Source of the DNA: an uncultured Granulosicoccaceae bacterium
Lineage (GTDB): Bacteria; Pseudomonadota; Gammaproteobacteria; Granulosicoccales; Granulosicoccaceae
NCBI GenBank assembly: GCA_937927895.1
Contig: CALGKA010000033.1
Location: 1 to 64,000 of the forward strand
Length of the DNA: 64,000 nt
Reading direction: 5' to 3'
Positions 45,458 to 54,561 of the stretch are shown in pieces; the stretch's first letter is position 1, and every line of letters begins with the position of its first letter. Position numbers and translations under genes: made by a program. The notes under the pieces were generated by a model. The model made no database searches. It saw nothing but the letters and a program-made list of their open reading frames with translations, and was not told where the DNA came from.

Positions 45458-47296
45458 CTACAGCCGTTTTCGCACATAGCCAATAAACTCTACTACTGCA
45501 TCATTACCACACCCGTATTCGTCGCTGCTATACACCTGCGATCCATTTCTGCACGTAAACAATGCTGTGGTATTAGCAGAGCCGTGCTCAGAAACATACC
45601 CTATTGGCCCATAAGACCGAGCACCACTGCAATAAACATCGGTACTAATATAAGAGCTCTGCCCCGACTGACATTCGTAAGCCATATAAGCACCAGGCTG
45701 ATAGTCACGCAACAGAAACCATTGATCAACTGTAGAGTATGAATCCCCTACAACACGGGTAGATGCACGATAATCACCACTCGCATTAACACTACTCACA
45801 AGCTTTGTATAAGGTAGATTTTCAAAACCACAGTCCAGGTTATCGCGCTGACTCCCACGACCACTCATACTTTCCCAAGTATACCAGGCAGGTTTTGCAG
45901 AACCGTCATCACGTCGCAAACCAAGTGCCACACCATGCACTGCTTCCAGCGGATGATCTTTCATGCGGTGGTAAATATAGTTTTCAATGCCTGGCGTACC
46001 CAAAGTATTTCTATAGGAATTACAAACAGCAATACGCTGACTGTATTCATCAGACAAACCAGCTGAGCTAACGCCATTCTCTGTTAAGTGAACTTCCCAT
46101 GACTCTGGTTGGTACGGAAACTCTTGACGTAACCACCCTGACAACACACCGATATTGCCGAATGTCACATAAGGCAGATCATCAAACGAAGCGGCAGCAC
46201 TATCAAGTCGCTTATGATAAGGATGATACGCAATACGCCACTTACGCCCGGCGGCGCGTGCATGTAGACCACGGATAAACGTTTTAACTGATAAAACGGG
46301 GTTACTACCGGTAGGATTATCAAAGGTGGTATCAAATTGATGAGCCAGTGAAATTAAAACTCGCGCCGCAGGCTGAATTGATTTAATTCGATCATAAGCG
46401 GCGTTAAAGTTATTTGAATAATCTGCAATCCATTTTTCTGTATCACACGGCACGCCAGATCCACATTCAACCTTGTACCATTGGTTCATGTTGACTTCGT
46501 TGTGGATAACAAAATCTGCTATTCGACCATGACCATTTAAGCCGTTATAGCGCTCGGCAATCATTGCCGCAAAGCGCGCGTAGTCATTAGCATTATTGGT
46601 ACTGCAAAACTTTTCAGTTGATTCGCTGGTGGCAGTACACACATTATTGTTACGCGCCCAGGCTGGCACGCCATACAAAATACCGGTGACGGTTTTGCCC
46701 TGCGCTGACCAATATTTAATTTTTTGATCAAACGGTGATTGCACAGTGAAGCAAGCGCCGTCAAACTTTATCTGCGACGAAGTACAATTATTCGAGCGCG
46801 AGGGCTGCCAACTCTCCCATACAAGGTTAACACCTATACCCGCCGTGTTGGCATCAAGTAGCTCCTGGCTGTTTGGCCAAAAATCTGTGTTAACCGATTT
46901 AATATCAAAACCCGTTCTATTTGGATAAGCCAGACTGCCATTAAGATCTATTGCTTGCGGCAGGCGTTCTATGCGGCGCTCATAAGGAACAGAGTACTCA
47001 GCATTTTGCGCAACTTGACTACTTGGACTAGCGCCTTGAACTGTGACCGTTGCACCTGAGCCCACACGACAAGATTCCACACCATTCCAACCCCATCCGT
47101 CACCATCTGTATCTATGCAGGCTGTGGTCGCTGCTCGCGCGATACTTTGCATGACGCACGACTGCTGGCCATCCCACCCCCAGCCATCACCATCTGTGTC
47201 TACACATTCCCCGGCACTTTGTGCACTGGAGATCACTGGGATTAATGCGGTACCAATAGAAAATATAACTGCACTTATTGCTGTTCTAATTTTCAT
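45458..47296 (-). CDS. Exported clan-A glycosidase-like protein with WGWDG modules
   Basis: A 612-aa secreted protein. The signal peptide ends near ISSAQSA (about residue 28). Two type-A modules follow (C31-C47 and C60-C76; CVDTDGDGWGWDG, CIDTDGDGWGWNG). A TIM-barrel-like domain covers about residues 100-480 with the clan-A pattern: candidate acid/base E267 in IHNEVN and nucleophile E406 in HLTENG. IENYIYHRMKDHP and SAKPAWYTW recall the DUF5722 group, from memory. The C-terminus has two repeats of about 40 residues (C542-V568, C582-V608). A Met five codons upstream is possible. The reaction is inferred only. Confidence 0.7.
   Translation of the reverse strand: MKIRTAISAVIFSIGTALIPVISSAQSAGECVDTDGDGWGWDGQQSCVMQSIARAATTACIDTDGDGWGWNGVESCRVGSGATVTVQGASPSSQVAQNAEYSVPYERRIERLPQAIDLNGSLAYPNRTGFDIKSVNTDFWPNSQELLDANTAGIGVNLVWESWQPSRSNNCTSSQIKFDGACFTVQSPFDQKIKYWSAQGKTVTGILYGVPAWARNNNVCTATSESTEKFCSTNNANDYARFAAMIAERYNGLNGHGRIADFVIHNEVNMNQWYKVECGSGVPCDTEKWIADYSNNFNAAYDRIKSIQPAARVLISLAHQFDTTFDNPTGSNPVLSVKTFIRGLHARAAGRKWRIAYHPYHKRLDSAAASFDDLPYVTFGNIGVLSGWLRQEFPYQPESWEVHLTENGVSSAGLSDEYSQRIAVCNSYRNTLGTPGIENYIYHRMKDHPLEAVHGVALGLRRDDGSAKPAWYTWESMSGRGSQRDNLDCGFENLPYTKLVSSVNASGDYRASTRVVGDSYSTVDQWFLLRDYQPGAYMAYECQSGQSSYISTDVYCSGARSYGPIGYVSEHGSANTTALFTCRNGSQVYSSDEYGCGNDAVVEFIGYVRKRL
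47069..47206 (-). repeat. Two type-A WGWDG disulfide modules
   Basis: Two copies, each with 15 residues between cysteines, in the pattern C-[IV]-D-T-DGDGWGW-[DN]-G-x3-C, separated by 12 residues right after the signal peptide. The D-x-D-x-D-G spacing resembles calcium-binding loops such as those of dockerins and thrombospondin type 3 repeats. Confidence 0.8.
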
Positions 47297-47854
47297 AACA
47301 ACAAATACCATTTTTAATTTAAGCGTGCTGTGGTCGTGCTGGTTAATACAAAAGCAAGACTCACAAATAGTGCACGACCATAGAAGCCGAACGCTTACAC
47401 GTACTCACACCACTTCACAAAAACCCGACCGTTATTCGTTACCAAAAAGAAACCTGATAGATAATGTTGAGAGGCTTATTCACTTCAAAAGTAGAACGAT
47501 CAAAAGGCGTGTAGGCACTGGTACTTTTTTGTAACTATTGAATTACCGATAATCAAACACAAATATTGTCCGGCACCTCCCAGACCCATTCGACAGCATT
47601 GCTTAAGAATCAAAATTTCTAATACATCGAACTTGTGTATCTATTAGCTGACAATTTAAATTGGCGGATCGTGCTGGATAGACGGCGTTTTGTACGAACT
47701 GTTTTCAACAACATTCATTATCTCATTTCAGTATCCGAACTTTCATTCGTTGGCAAGGGAATGCAAACACAACACATGATAAACTAGCGTTATAATTCAA
47801 ATGGACACGGGTACTACGGTGTTAAAATCCACACAACCGCGAGACACTTACATC
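47297..47854. other. 560-base divergent intergenic region
   Basis: It lies between the glycosidase-like gene (minus) and the OmpA-type lipoprotein gene (plus), so it should hold both promoters. A consensus -10, TATAAT, lies at 47791-47796, with no good -35 at 17 bases. No promoter was placed for the minus gene. Open frames here have no coding character. Confidence 0.5.
47791..47796 (+). promoter_or_regulatory. Candidate -10 box for the OmpA-type gene
   Basis: A perfect TATAAT 58 bases before the ATG at 47855. Transcription from here would start at or after the upstream in-frame ATG at 47801, which supports 47855 as the start codon. The -35 region is poor. Confidence 0.35.
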
Positions 47855-48787
47855 ATGCGACAACAGCTGCCAGTGGCATCAGATCGACTTAATCGTTTTG
47901 CACTTGCACCAATGTTTTTTGCGTGGTTGTTAAGCAGTGGCTGTACAGCTAACCTACCCGATGCGCCAACGACCCTGGAATTCGATCCAGTTATTGCAGC
48001 GCCTGAGCCAGAAGCACTCCCGACAAACCAGACAGCACTTCCCTCACCAGAACAACAGTTACCAGAGCCATCACTGCAAGTCACACCTCAGTTTGACGAC
48101 CTCACAGTGCCGAACGGTTTAACTACCGACACTAGTTCCTCTATCGACACTCTAAACACAGCATCACCCTTAGTCACCGACAATGTCATTCAACCTGCAA
48201 CAGAAGCATCTACATCAGAAGCGGTAGTACCCGAAGTAGCATTGATCGAAAGCACCGTCATCAACCAACCCGCTGACCCAATAATAGATCTGAGCAGCAT
48301 AGGCCAAAGCCAGCCCAGCAATGATAAATTCAATAATGATCAATTCAATAGTGAAGTAACGATCAGTGCTAACGAATCCGCATTAAGCACTACATCTGGC
48401 TGTCCGAATATCGCAGAACTACAACCATTAGAAGACGGTGGCTGCACTTTAACAATGGATGCGCAACTGGCAGTTACCTTTTTTATAAACTCAGACAAGC
48501 TAACAAAAGAAGCTTTCAGAACGCTAGACAGAGTGACAGATGCATTGGCTACCTGGCCTGTGAGCACCATAGAAATAGACGCACACACCGATAACCGAGG
48601 TGACCCAGCCAAAAACCTTGCCTTATCAATTAGCCGCGGCAGAGCTGTAGCAAAGTACTTTGAAAGCAAAGGGTTTGCTTTGGACTCAATCGAAGCCAGA
48701 GCGTTTGCCGGTGAAAGACCAATAGCCAGCAACGAGACCGCCACCGGACGCCGTACTAACCGACGCGTAGAACTAAGGTTTTTCTAG
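47855..48787 (+). CDS. OmpA-family outer-membrane lipoprotein
   Basis: A 310-aa lipoprotein: lipobox LSSGC with Cys30, a long Pro/Thr/Ser/Glu-rich linker (about 31-200), then an OmpA C-terminal peptidoglycan-binding domain. Key residues are in TFFINSDKLT, IEIDAHTDNRGDP and LSISRGRAVAKYF, ending with TGRRTNRRVEL. It should anchor the outer membrane to peptidoglycan. A lipoprotein of this design may also display or support the neighbouring secreted proteins, but that is speculation. Confidence 0.88.
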   Translation: MRQQLPVASDRLNRFALAPMFFAWLLSSGCTANLPDAPTTLEFDPVIAAPEPEALPTNQTALPSPEQQLPEPSLQVTPQFDDLTVPNGLTTDTSSSIDTLNTASPLVTDNVIQPATEASTSEAVVPEVALIESTVINQPADPIIDLSSIGQSQPSNDKFNNDQFNSEVTISANESALSTTSGCPNIAELQPLEDGGCTLTMDAQLAVTFFINSDKLTKEAFRTLDRVTDALATWPVSTIEIDAHTDNRGDPAKNLALSISRGRAVAKYFESKGFALDSIEARAFAGERPIASNETATGRRTNRRVELRFF

Positions 48788-48954
48788 TCACACAAAGCTG
48801 TTTACTAAATATCGTCGCGCGCAATAGCCGCGCTGTGTCAAAAAGCTCCCTGGATGCACCAATAAGCTCTCACTAAACGAGCAGTTCTAGTGACGAACTC
48901 ACGTGTAATATGAGACTATCACTCCTCCCATCAGCATAGAAATAATGGGTAGGT

Positions 48955-49656
48955 ATGATCAAATTCAAAAATGAAATCACCAATCGTGAGTGGATTTTCG
49001 GCTCTGCCGTAATAACCACAATGATATGGGTTAATTACTTATTCCCGGTATTTTCAAGCAATGGCACCATGGTGATTCAAAAAATACCCAACGGCGCTAT
49101 AAACTACTTACTGCTCTACCCGCAAAATTTCAAATCGATTCCGTTCGGAATAATCACCTCGCAGTTTTACCATCTAAATAATCTACATCTATCTTCGAAT
49201 ATTTCAATGTTGATTATATTTATGATTATTTTGGCAAAAATATCGACGCGCTTTATCGCTATTATTTGCATGTGTGCGTTGTTGTCTGGTGCACTTACAT
49301 GGATGTTTCATCCAGTAGAAAACGAATACACCAATCTTCTTGGTGCATCAGGCTTAATATTCGCCATTTTGGGCTACATTTGCTTGCGTATAATCGTTAA
49401 CATTGATCTATACCAAGAGATGAAAACCAAGTACTCCTTAAAAGCATCTACTGCAATAGCCACCAACTTCTGGGTATCGTTTGTCAGCCTCAGCATAATA
49501 ATGATCTACTGGGAGAACATGGTAAGCCTGATGATTGTGCAAAACGATACCTCATCAATATCTTTTCATGGTCACCTTATTGGCTTTATTTCCGGTTTGA
49601 TTATCTACGCACTAGAAATTATTTATATGTTATTCAAGCGCTCTAAAGAAAATTAG
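48955..49656 (+). CDS. Rhomboid-family intramembrane serine protease
   Basis: A 233-aa polytopic protein. The catalytic serine is in LLGASGLIF (Ser132) and the catalytic histidine is H205 or H207 in FHGHLIGFISG. LHLSSN (His78, Asn82) on the earlier helix matches the rhomboid oxyanion-side motif. About six helices are present. Substrates are unknown. Lies between an OmpA-type lipoprotein and a nucleotidyltransferase. The protein is AT-rich in coding compared with neighbours. Confidence 0.75.
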   Translation: MIKFKNEITNREWIFGSAVITTMIWVNYLFPVFSSNGTMVIQKIPNGAINYLLLYPQNFKSIPFGIITSQFYHLNNLHLSSNISMLIIFMIILAKISTRFIAIICMCALLSGALTWMFHPVENEYTNLLGASGLIFAILGYICLRIIVNIDLYQEMKTKYSLKASTAIATNFWVSFVSLSIIMIYWENMVSLMIVQNDTSSISFHGHLIGFISGLIIYALEIIYMLFKRSKEN

Positions 49657-49703
49657 CCACTCTATTAAATTCGCCACTCTATTTTAGCGCTAAATTTGTA
49701 GTG

Positions 49704-50621
49704 CTAAATTCCCTTAGGCGCGGCTAGTTTTAACAACGAGTTTCTTACAACGGCTACATCCTGGGAGTAAGTTATGCCCATCCATTTTTCAAACGAATCA
49801 ATGACCTTCACCTGTAGCAATTCAGACTTTATAGCGGCATTTACCGTATCGGAAAGATAGAATTCATCTTGAATTAGATCAGGTGTATTTTTTAAAAAAG
49901 TTTGAAATTCTTTTTCTAGTATGCCAAATATTGACGGCACAAAACCCCAAAAGGTCATTGATACAATAGAATCAGCGCTTATCACAGCACTGCTATCAGC
50001 ATCTCCATTTCGTATAGCCCCTGACGGACCAGCTGAAATATTAATGACCTCCTTTATTGATTCAAGATAACCGTCACTACTGACTGTACAAATACCCCGA
50101 TTTACCCCGCCAGTACCACTTAATGTATTCTTCAATTTATAGCCAGACATAGCACATGCCTTAGAACAGCACACATGCTCTAAAAGGTATTTTGCCATTT
50201 TCTGGTAATTTTCCACCCCATAGTAGTCGTCAGCATTAATCACTAAGAATGGGTTGCGAATGTGTTCTTTACACACCAACACCGCATGCGCTGTACCCCA
50301 TGGTTTGACTCTGGAACGCCACTCACGATTTAGGCACGGCTTCACAAAGGCCGCTTGCGTTTGAATGACAAACTCAACTTTAAGCGCCTCACCATAAGCG
50401 CTTAAACTTGTAGAAAATTCATTGCTGTTTTGCTCTTCACTAACAATAAACACTACGTGGTTAAATCCAGCCTTAAAGGCATCATGCACGCTGTACTCAA
50501 ACAGTGATTCGCCATTAGGTCCAACGGCGGCCAACGGCTTGTCACCTCCGAATCTTGAGCCCCTGCCCGCCGCCAGAATTATTAGCGAGAGCGGGCGCTT
50601 TTTGTAGCCAGTGTTTTGCAT
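49704..50621 (-). CDS. Nucleotidyltransferase (sugar-phosphate NTP transferase family)
   Basis: A 305-aa NTP_transferase fold. The opening IILAAGRGSRFGGDKPLAAVG holds the G-x-G-x-R nucleotide loop and signature lysine. VINADDYYGVENY carries the metal-binding Asp. Members activate sugar-1-phosphates or related molecules to NDP derivatives, for polysaccharide, lipid or cell-wall synthesis. The acceptor sugar cannot be read. The gene is monocistronic between two divergent secreted-protein genes. Confidence 0.82.
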   Translation of the reverse strand: MQNTGYKKRPLSLIILAAGRGSRFGGDKPLAAVGPNGESLFEYSVHDAFKAGFNHVVFIVSEEQNSNEFSTSLSAYGEALKVEFVIQTQAAFVKPCLNREWRSRVKPWGTAHAVLVCKEHIRNPFLVINADDYYGVENYQKMAKYLLEHVCCSKACAMSGYKLKNTLSGTGGVNRGICTVSSDGYLESIKEVINISAGPSGAIRNGDADSSAVISADSIVSMTFWGFVPSIFGILEKEFQTFLKNTPDLIQDEFYLSDTVNAAIKSELLQVKVIDSFEKWMGITYSQDVAVVRNSLLKLAAPKGI

Positions 50622-50814
50622 AGGCCATTATTAGCATAAATATGGACACATAGTTTTATTGCCACACGACCTCTCGCGACCGACTGTACATGCACGAAAC
50701 CTTTTTCACTTAGAGGCTGCACTAGACTCCAGCAGTACTACCAACGTTCATTCCCATTTCGCATTAACCCGCCAATAAACATAACGATGACCTCTCTTTA
50801 CACCGCACTAAAAC

Positions 50815-50843
50815 TTGCAATTGAAGGACAGCGGCGTTATAAA
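50815..50843 (+). promoter_or_regulatory. Candidate sigma-70 promoter of the WGWDG protein gene
   Basis: TTGCAA (50815-50820), exactly 17 bases, then TATAAA (50838-50843). Predicted transcription start is near 50850, inside the ATTGTCATGAC motif, with a 5' leader of about 28 bases before the ATG at 50878. Confidence 0.5.
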
Positions 50844-50846
50844 TTA

Positions 50847-50857
50847 ATTGTCATGAC
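50847..50857. promoter_or_regulatory. Shared motif ATTGTCATGAC, copy 1
   Basis: Contains the palindrome GTCATGAC just after the -10 box. The same 11-mer occurs at the corresponding place upstream of the second WGWDG/domain protein gene (59587-59597), so it may be a common operator. Confidence 0.4.
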
Positions 50858-50877
50858 GATAAATTTGGTGATTCAAT

Positions 50878-51996
50878 ATGAACACGCTAATTTGCAAGCA
50901 TACAAAATATCTAGCAGCCGCTCATGTACTGCTATTGCTGTGTAGTTTTAATGCAACCGCAGCCGATGCCCCAATATGGCCTTGTGATGCTCAGTCAGAT
51001 GATCACGATGGCAATGGATTTGGTGGCGCTGGTTCCTCTTGTCTAGTGACCGTAGAATCACGTCCACCACCGCAAATAACTGACCTCGAAACTGGCGAAA
51101 GCATCTTGCCATTGCGCGCCTATTGGACAGAATCAGATCTAGCGAGTAAACCTATTGAATGCCAACTGTATGACTGGATAAGTTTTCAAAACGCTTATAT
51201 TCCCTACGATTGGACCACCACCTATACACACTTGCAATGGGGCTTTGATGGCGACGCCTTCATTGGACGTGTGGTCGAAGATTACAATGAACCGTCACGC
51301 AATATCGCAACCACCACAGCAGACCAATATTGGCAATTAGACAATGGCTACTACTATGGTCCCGGGCCATTTGGTGATTCACGCTATGTCGAATTAATAG
51401 AAGGCGACAACCCAAATACCAATGCTATACGTATCTGGCGCTTTGGCTCATCAAAGCAGTTCTGGTCGTGCAAACCTATTGATCCGAATGAATTCCTATG
51501 GCCTTGGGTCTTTCCTCCCACAACCAATACAATCACCGATCTATACTTTGTGAGATGTGACGACTCTGCACCCATAGGCGACGGCTGGGGTTGGGATGGC
51601 TATGGTTCCTGCATTTATGAAGAAGGCACCGACAACTATCGATACGTTAAACCAGAGTACGTGGGTGCAACACCTTTACCCCCTGGTGACACTGTGAGTG
51701 ATGGCTGTGACTATACCGACGCGGATCTATACCAGGGCTGGGGCTGGAATATCTATTTAAAAGAAAGCTGCCCACCAAAAGGCTCACAAACAGAACAACC
51801 CACTGATCCGGCAACAGAACAACCCGGCAACGAACTGGAGTGCATCGATTCTGATGGCGACGGTTGGGGCTGGGATGGCTTTGCCACTTGCATACCCGAA
51901 TCATCGGCATCGGGTCAATGCGATTACAGCGATGCAGGCATCTATAACGGATGGGGCTGGAATGCCACAACCCGGGAAAGCTGCCCGCCCGGATAA
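50878..51996 (+). CDS. Exported WGWDG-module protein with one unknown domain
   Basis: A 372-aa protein with a signal peptide (cleavage near ATAADA, residue 29). In order: a divergent type-A module (C36-C55), one copy of an unrecognised domain of about 130 residues (69-198, begins LETGESILPLRAYW), a type-A module (C227-C245), type-B (C277-C298), a linker with repeated EQPTDPATEQP, type-A (C322-C338) and type-B (C348-C369). Seven Trp-Gly-Trp-like motifs and many paired cysteines point to an extracellular disulfide-stabilised protein. Closest relative in the window is the 59657-61078 gene. No catalytic motif is seen. Confidence 0.75.
   Translation: MNTLICKHTKYLAAAHVLLLLCSFNATAADAPIWPCDAQSDDHDGNGFGGAGSSCLVTVESRPPPQITDLETGESILPLRAYWTESDLASKPIECQLYDWISFQNAYIPYDWTTTYTHLQWGFDGDAFIGRVVEDYNEPSRNIATTTADQYWQLDNGYYYGPGPFGDSRYVELIEGDNPNTNAIRIWRFGSSKQFWSCKPIDPNEFLWPWVFPPTTNTITDLYFVRCDDSAPIGDGWGWDGYGSCIYEEGTDNYRYVKPEYVGATPLPPGDTVSDGCDYTDADLYQGWGWNIYLKESCPPKGSQTEQPTDPATEQPGNELECIDSDGDGWGWDGFATCIPESSASGQCDYSDAGIYNGWGWNATTRESCPPG
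51556..51984 (+). repeat. Alternating type-A and type-B modules
   Basis: Order A-B-A-B: A at 51556-51612 and 51841-51891, B at 51706-51771 and 51919-51984. All type-B copies have exactly 20 residues between cysteines (CDYTDADLYQGWGWN, CDYSDAGIYNGWGWN). The 20-nt stretch at 51856-51875 is identical to 60935-60954 in the other gene. Confidence 0.8.
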
Positions 51997-52013
51997 ATAG
52001 AACCAACCACTGA

Positions 52014-53324
52014 TTAGGTGACTGCGTTAAGCCTTTCTTTTATTTCCATAAAAGAGGGGCGCTTTATAACATTCGCTTGCATACAAGAATCTTTGAGTGA
52101 CACTAGTGCTGCAAAAGGCTCATGAGACTCCACGGCCCTACTACAACAGCCCAGTAAATCTTCCAACAAACAACCAAAGGCTCGCACCTCTATTGCTTGC
52201 ATTGCACGCTTTTGCGATTCACTTAAGGACGCATAGTTAGACGCCGCGCCAAAATCACCAAACAATATATCACCGCTACTATTAAACAATATATTGTGGG
52301 CGTAGAGATCACCATGAGAAATGCCTTTCTCGTATAGATGCAACATGGTGTGTACTATGCCCAATGTTATTTTCCCTAATGCAGTAACGGTTAACACAAA
52401 CTCTTCGGAAAAATGATCACGAGTACAGCTTTCAAATGTGGGTGGCTCACCGAGATTACTAAAACCCGTCTCAATTAATGCCATCACCAACCCCAGCTGT
52501 TGAGGCTCTTCAACTTTTGCTACTAGCTTAACTAAATTAGCGTGCGATCCAGCGGCAATACAGGCGCTCAGTTCGTCCTGTGGATAACCATCACTGGTGA
52601 TTTCACCTTTATATTTTTTTAGCGCAACGGGCTGATTTACTATTCCCTGCGGGGTATTCACCCAACCAGCCTCACTGATCACCCCTGAAGCTCCCTGCCC
52701 CAATACTTTACCCAATTTAAGATCACTAAAACAAACGGTGGGAAGAGAACTACTTTCAAACGTTTTGCAAAAGGGATTACCCGCAAATGCCAACCACGCT
52801 AACTTTGGCAAGTGCAACAAAAAATCAGGCAATGCATCAAATCGATTAGCTGAAATTCTTAGCAATTCTAGTGCTTTGCACTGACTCATAGAATCTGGTA
52901 GCTCTGTAAGCTTATTACCAGCAAGCATTAGCTTCTGTAACGTAGCCAACGAACCCATCGAATCTGGCAGTGCGGAAATTTTATTATCGGTTAAGATCAA
53001 CCAACGGGTGGCAGGCGGCAAAGCACCGTCAGGCACTGTATGTATTTCATTAGCTTTAAAACCAATCATGCTAAGCGCTGAACACTCAGCCAATACACTT
53101 GGCAACACTTCAAATTGGTTATCGGACAAAAACAGTATTTTAAGTTTCTTCAGACAAGCAAACTCTTTTGGCAACGCTTTTAAGCTATTACCGGAAAGAT
53201 CTAATATCTCTAGAGTGTCTGCAAGATCCAATATTTCAGTTGGAAACTCAGTGAGGTTTTCTGAAATCTTTACACGGGCAGCCCCATTTAGAGCGCCTGC
53301 GTTTAATTCTGCAATAGTTTGCAC
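52014..53324 (-). CDS. Leucine-rich-repeat protein kinase
   Basis: A 436-aa cytoplasmic protein. LRRs of about 23 residues (LDLSGNSLKALP and similar) cover residues 36-182. A eukaryotic-like kinase domain (203-430) follows with the Gly loop LGQGASGVI, Lys236 in VALKKY, catalytic HGDLYAHN (Asp339, Asn344) and metal-binding DFG (Asp357), so all catalytic residues are present. It should phosphorylate Ser/Thr of an unknown target. The GTG start is taken from the first in-frame codon. It converges with the WGWDG gene, 17 bases between stops. Confidence 0.86.
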   Translation of the reverse strand: MQTIAELNAGALNGAARVKISENLTEFPTEILDLADTLEILDLSGNSLKALPKEFACLKKLKILFLSDNQFEVLPSVLAECSALSMIGFKANEIHTVPDGALPPATRWLILTDNKISALPDSMGSLATLQKLMLAGNKLTELPDSMSQCKALELLRISANRFDALPDFLLHLPKLAWLAFAGNPFCKTFESSSLPTVCFSDLKLGKVLGQGASGVISEAGWVNTPQGIVNQPVALKKYKGEITSDGYPQDELSACIAAGSHANLVKLVAKVEEPQQLGLVMALIETGFSNLGEPPTFESCTRDHFSEEFVLTVTALGKITLGIVHTMLHLYEKGISHGDLYAHNILFNSSGDILFGDFGAASNYASLSESQKRAMQAIEVRAFGCLLEDLLGCCSRAVESHEPFAALVSLKDSCMQANVIKRPSFMEIKERLNAVT

Positions 53325-53425
53325 GCGAGCATATTCTTATTATTAAGTAATAGGCAATTATACTTGAATACCTGGAGCACTACTGCACGGCTTACTTTAT
53401 AGTTGCCCCACCCTTTTAAACCACG

Positions 53426-54367
53426 TTAACCCATACGCAGTAAAAACCACGACCAGAAACTAACACTAAACACCGCCACACAAGTACTGAGTAACACGGT
53501 TGCAGCAGCTGTACCTTCCGCACGACCATACATGTTCGCAAACATATAGGAGTTAACACCCGGCGACATAGCAGCCAACAATACAACAATGGTGCGATTC
53601 ATCCCTTCCACATCAAAGGCTGCACAAAGCATTAGTGCTAGCAGCGGCTGTAACAATAACGAAATGATCGCGACCGTCACAGTTTCCGCGATTCGCTCAG
53701 TGAGTTTGTAACGAGTCAAAATACCACCCAGCCCAACAAGCGCTAGCGGCAAAGCCGAGCTGGCAACCATATCAAATGCAGTAGCTGCCACGCTTGGCAA
53801 TGGCAGTTTCGCAAAATTAAATAAAAACCCCAGACCTATACCCACCATAATGCTGTTACTAAAGATAGATCGAAAAACAACAGCAATGGTGTCTAATAAA
53901 GGCCGCCCATCAGCACGCAGAGACTCCATGGCAATGATACCAATGAGGTAACAAAACGGCGCATGCAAGGAGACAATCGCGTAAGCGGCAGGCATGGCCT
54001 TTTCACCGAGGGTCATGTTAATGACTGGCAGACCAAGCAATACCAGATTTGAAAACAAACCTGCAAACCCTACCGCCACCGCTTCACCCGGGCGTCGATC
54101 AAAAACCTTCCATGCCGCCAACAAACCAACGGTAAAACACACAAACGCCGCACCATAGAAAGAGCTAAGCGAGCGCCAGTCGTAGGCTGCCCCCAGATCA
54201 ATGGTTGAAACTGCTCTGAAGAGTAAGCACGGAATGGCAAATTTAATTGCATAACGCATCAATGCATCAATAGTGGCCGCATCGAATAAAGAGCGCTTAA
54301 CCGCTATGTAGCCGACCAGTACCAATAAAAATACTGGGCCGACGGTATTGAGTAGATGGGATATCAC
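53426..54367 (-). CDS. AEC-family membrane transporter
   Basis: A 313-aa transporter with ten hydrophobic segments of the auxin-efflux-carrier family. Its N-terminus (LLNTVGPVFLLVLVGYIAVKR) and the ALVGLGGILTRYKL and SPGVNSYMFANMYG stretches are typical. Members export or import organic acids such as malonate or malate; the substrate is not predictable. Monocistronic. Confidence 0.84.
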   Translation of the reverse strand: MISHLLNTVGPVFLLVLVGYIAVKRSLFDAATIDALMRYAIKFAIPCLLFRAVSTIDLGAAYDWRSLSSFYGAAFVCFTVGLLAAWKVFDRRPGEAVAVGFAGLFSNLVLLGLPVINMTLGEKAMPAAYAIVSLHAPFCYLIGIIAMESLRADGRPLLDTIAVVFRSIFSNSIMVGIGLGFLFNFAKLPLPSVAATAFDMVASSALPLALVGLGGILTRYKLTERIAETVTVAIISLLLQPLLALMLCAAFDVEGMNRTIVVLLAAMSPGVNSYMFANMYGRAEGTAAATVLLSTCVAVFSVSFWSWFLLRMG

Positions 54368-54445
54368 GTGCAGGCGCTATAGAATTGTATAATTACCGCA
54401 CAGAATAACACGAACTTAGCACCGATCCTTTGAGTCCTTTAAGAA

Positions 54446-54501
54446 AGCAAGTGAGAAAAAGCAAGTAAGAGAAAGCAAGTAAGGGAGAGCACGTAAGGGG
54501 C
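54446..54501. repeat. Four tandem 14-bp repeats
   Basis: Unit AGCAAGTAAGRGAR: AGCAAGTGAGAAAA, AGCAAGTAAGAGAA, AGCAAGTAAGGGAG, AGCACGTAAGGGGC. It lies in the 194-base gap between the AEC transporter and the methyltransferase genes. Purine-rich on the plus strand. A short minus-strand frame across it is a by-product of the repeat. Confidence 0.85.
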
Positions 54502-54561
54502 ATACCAAATTCAATACTACGGATTATGTTACTACACAGGAACCCCACACTTGCAATGCAG

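Noticed and set aside
47043-47534. 163-codon plus-strand frame
   Set aside because: It is the reverse complement of the WGWDG modules and signal peptide; Pro/Ser-rich reading is a shadow of the real minus-strand gene.
48955-51996. Rhombosortase and GlyGly-CTERM substrate pair
   Set aside because: Neighbouring exported proteins have no C-terminal Gly-Gly plus helix plus basic tail.
54446-54501. CRISPR-like array
   Set aside because: Units of 14 bp are directly adjacent, with no spacers and no cas genes anywhere in the window.
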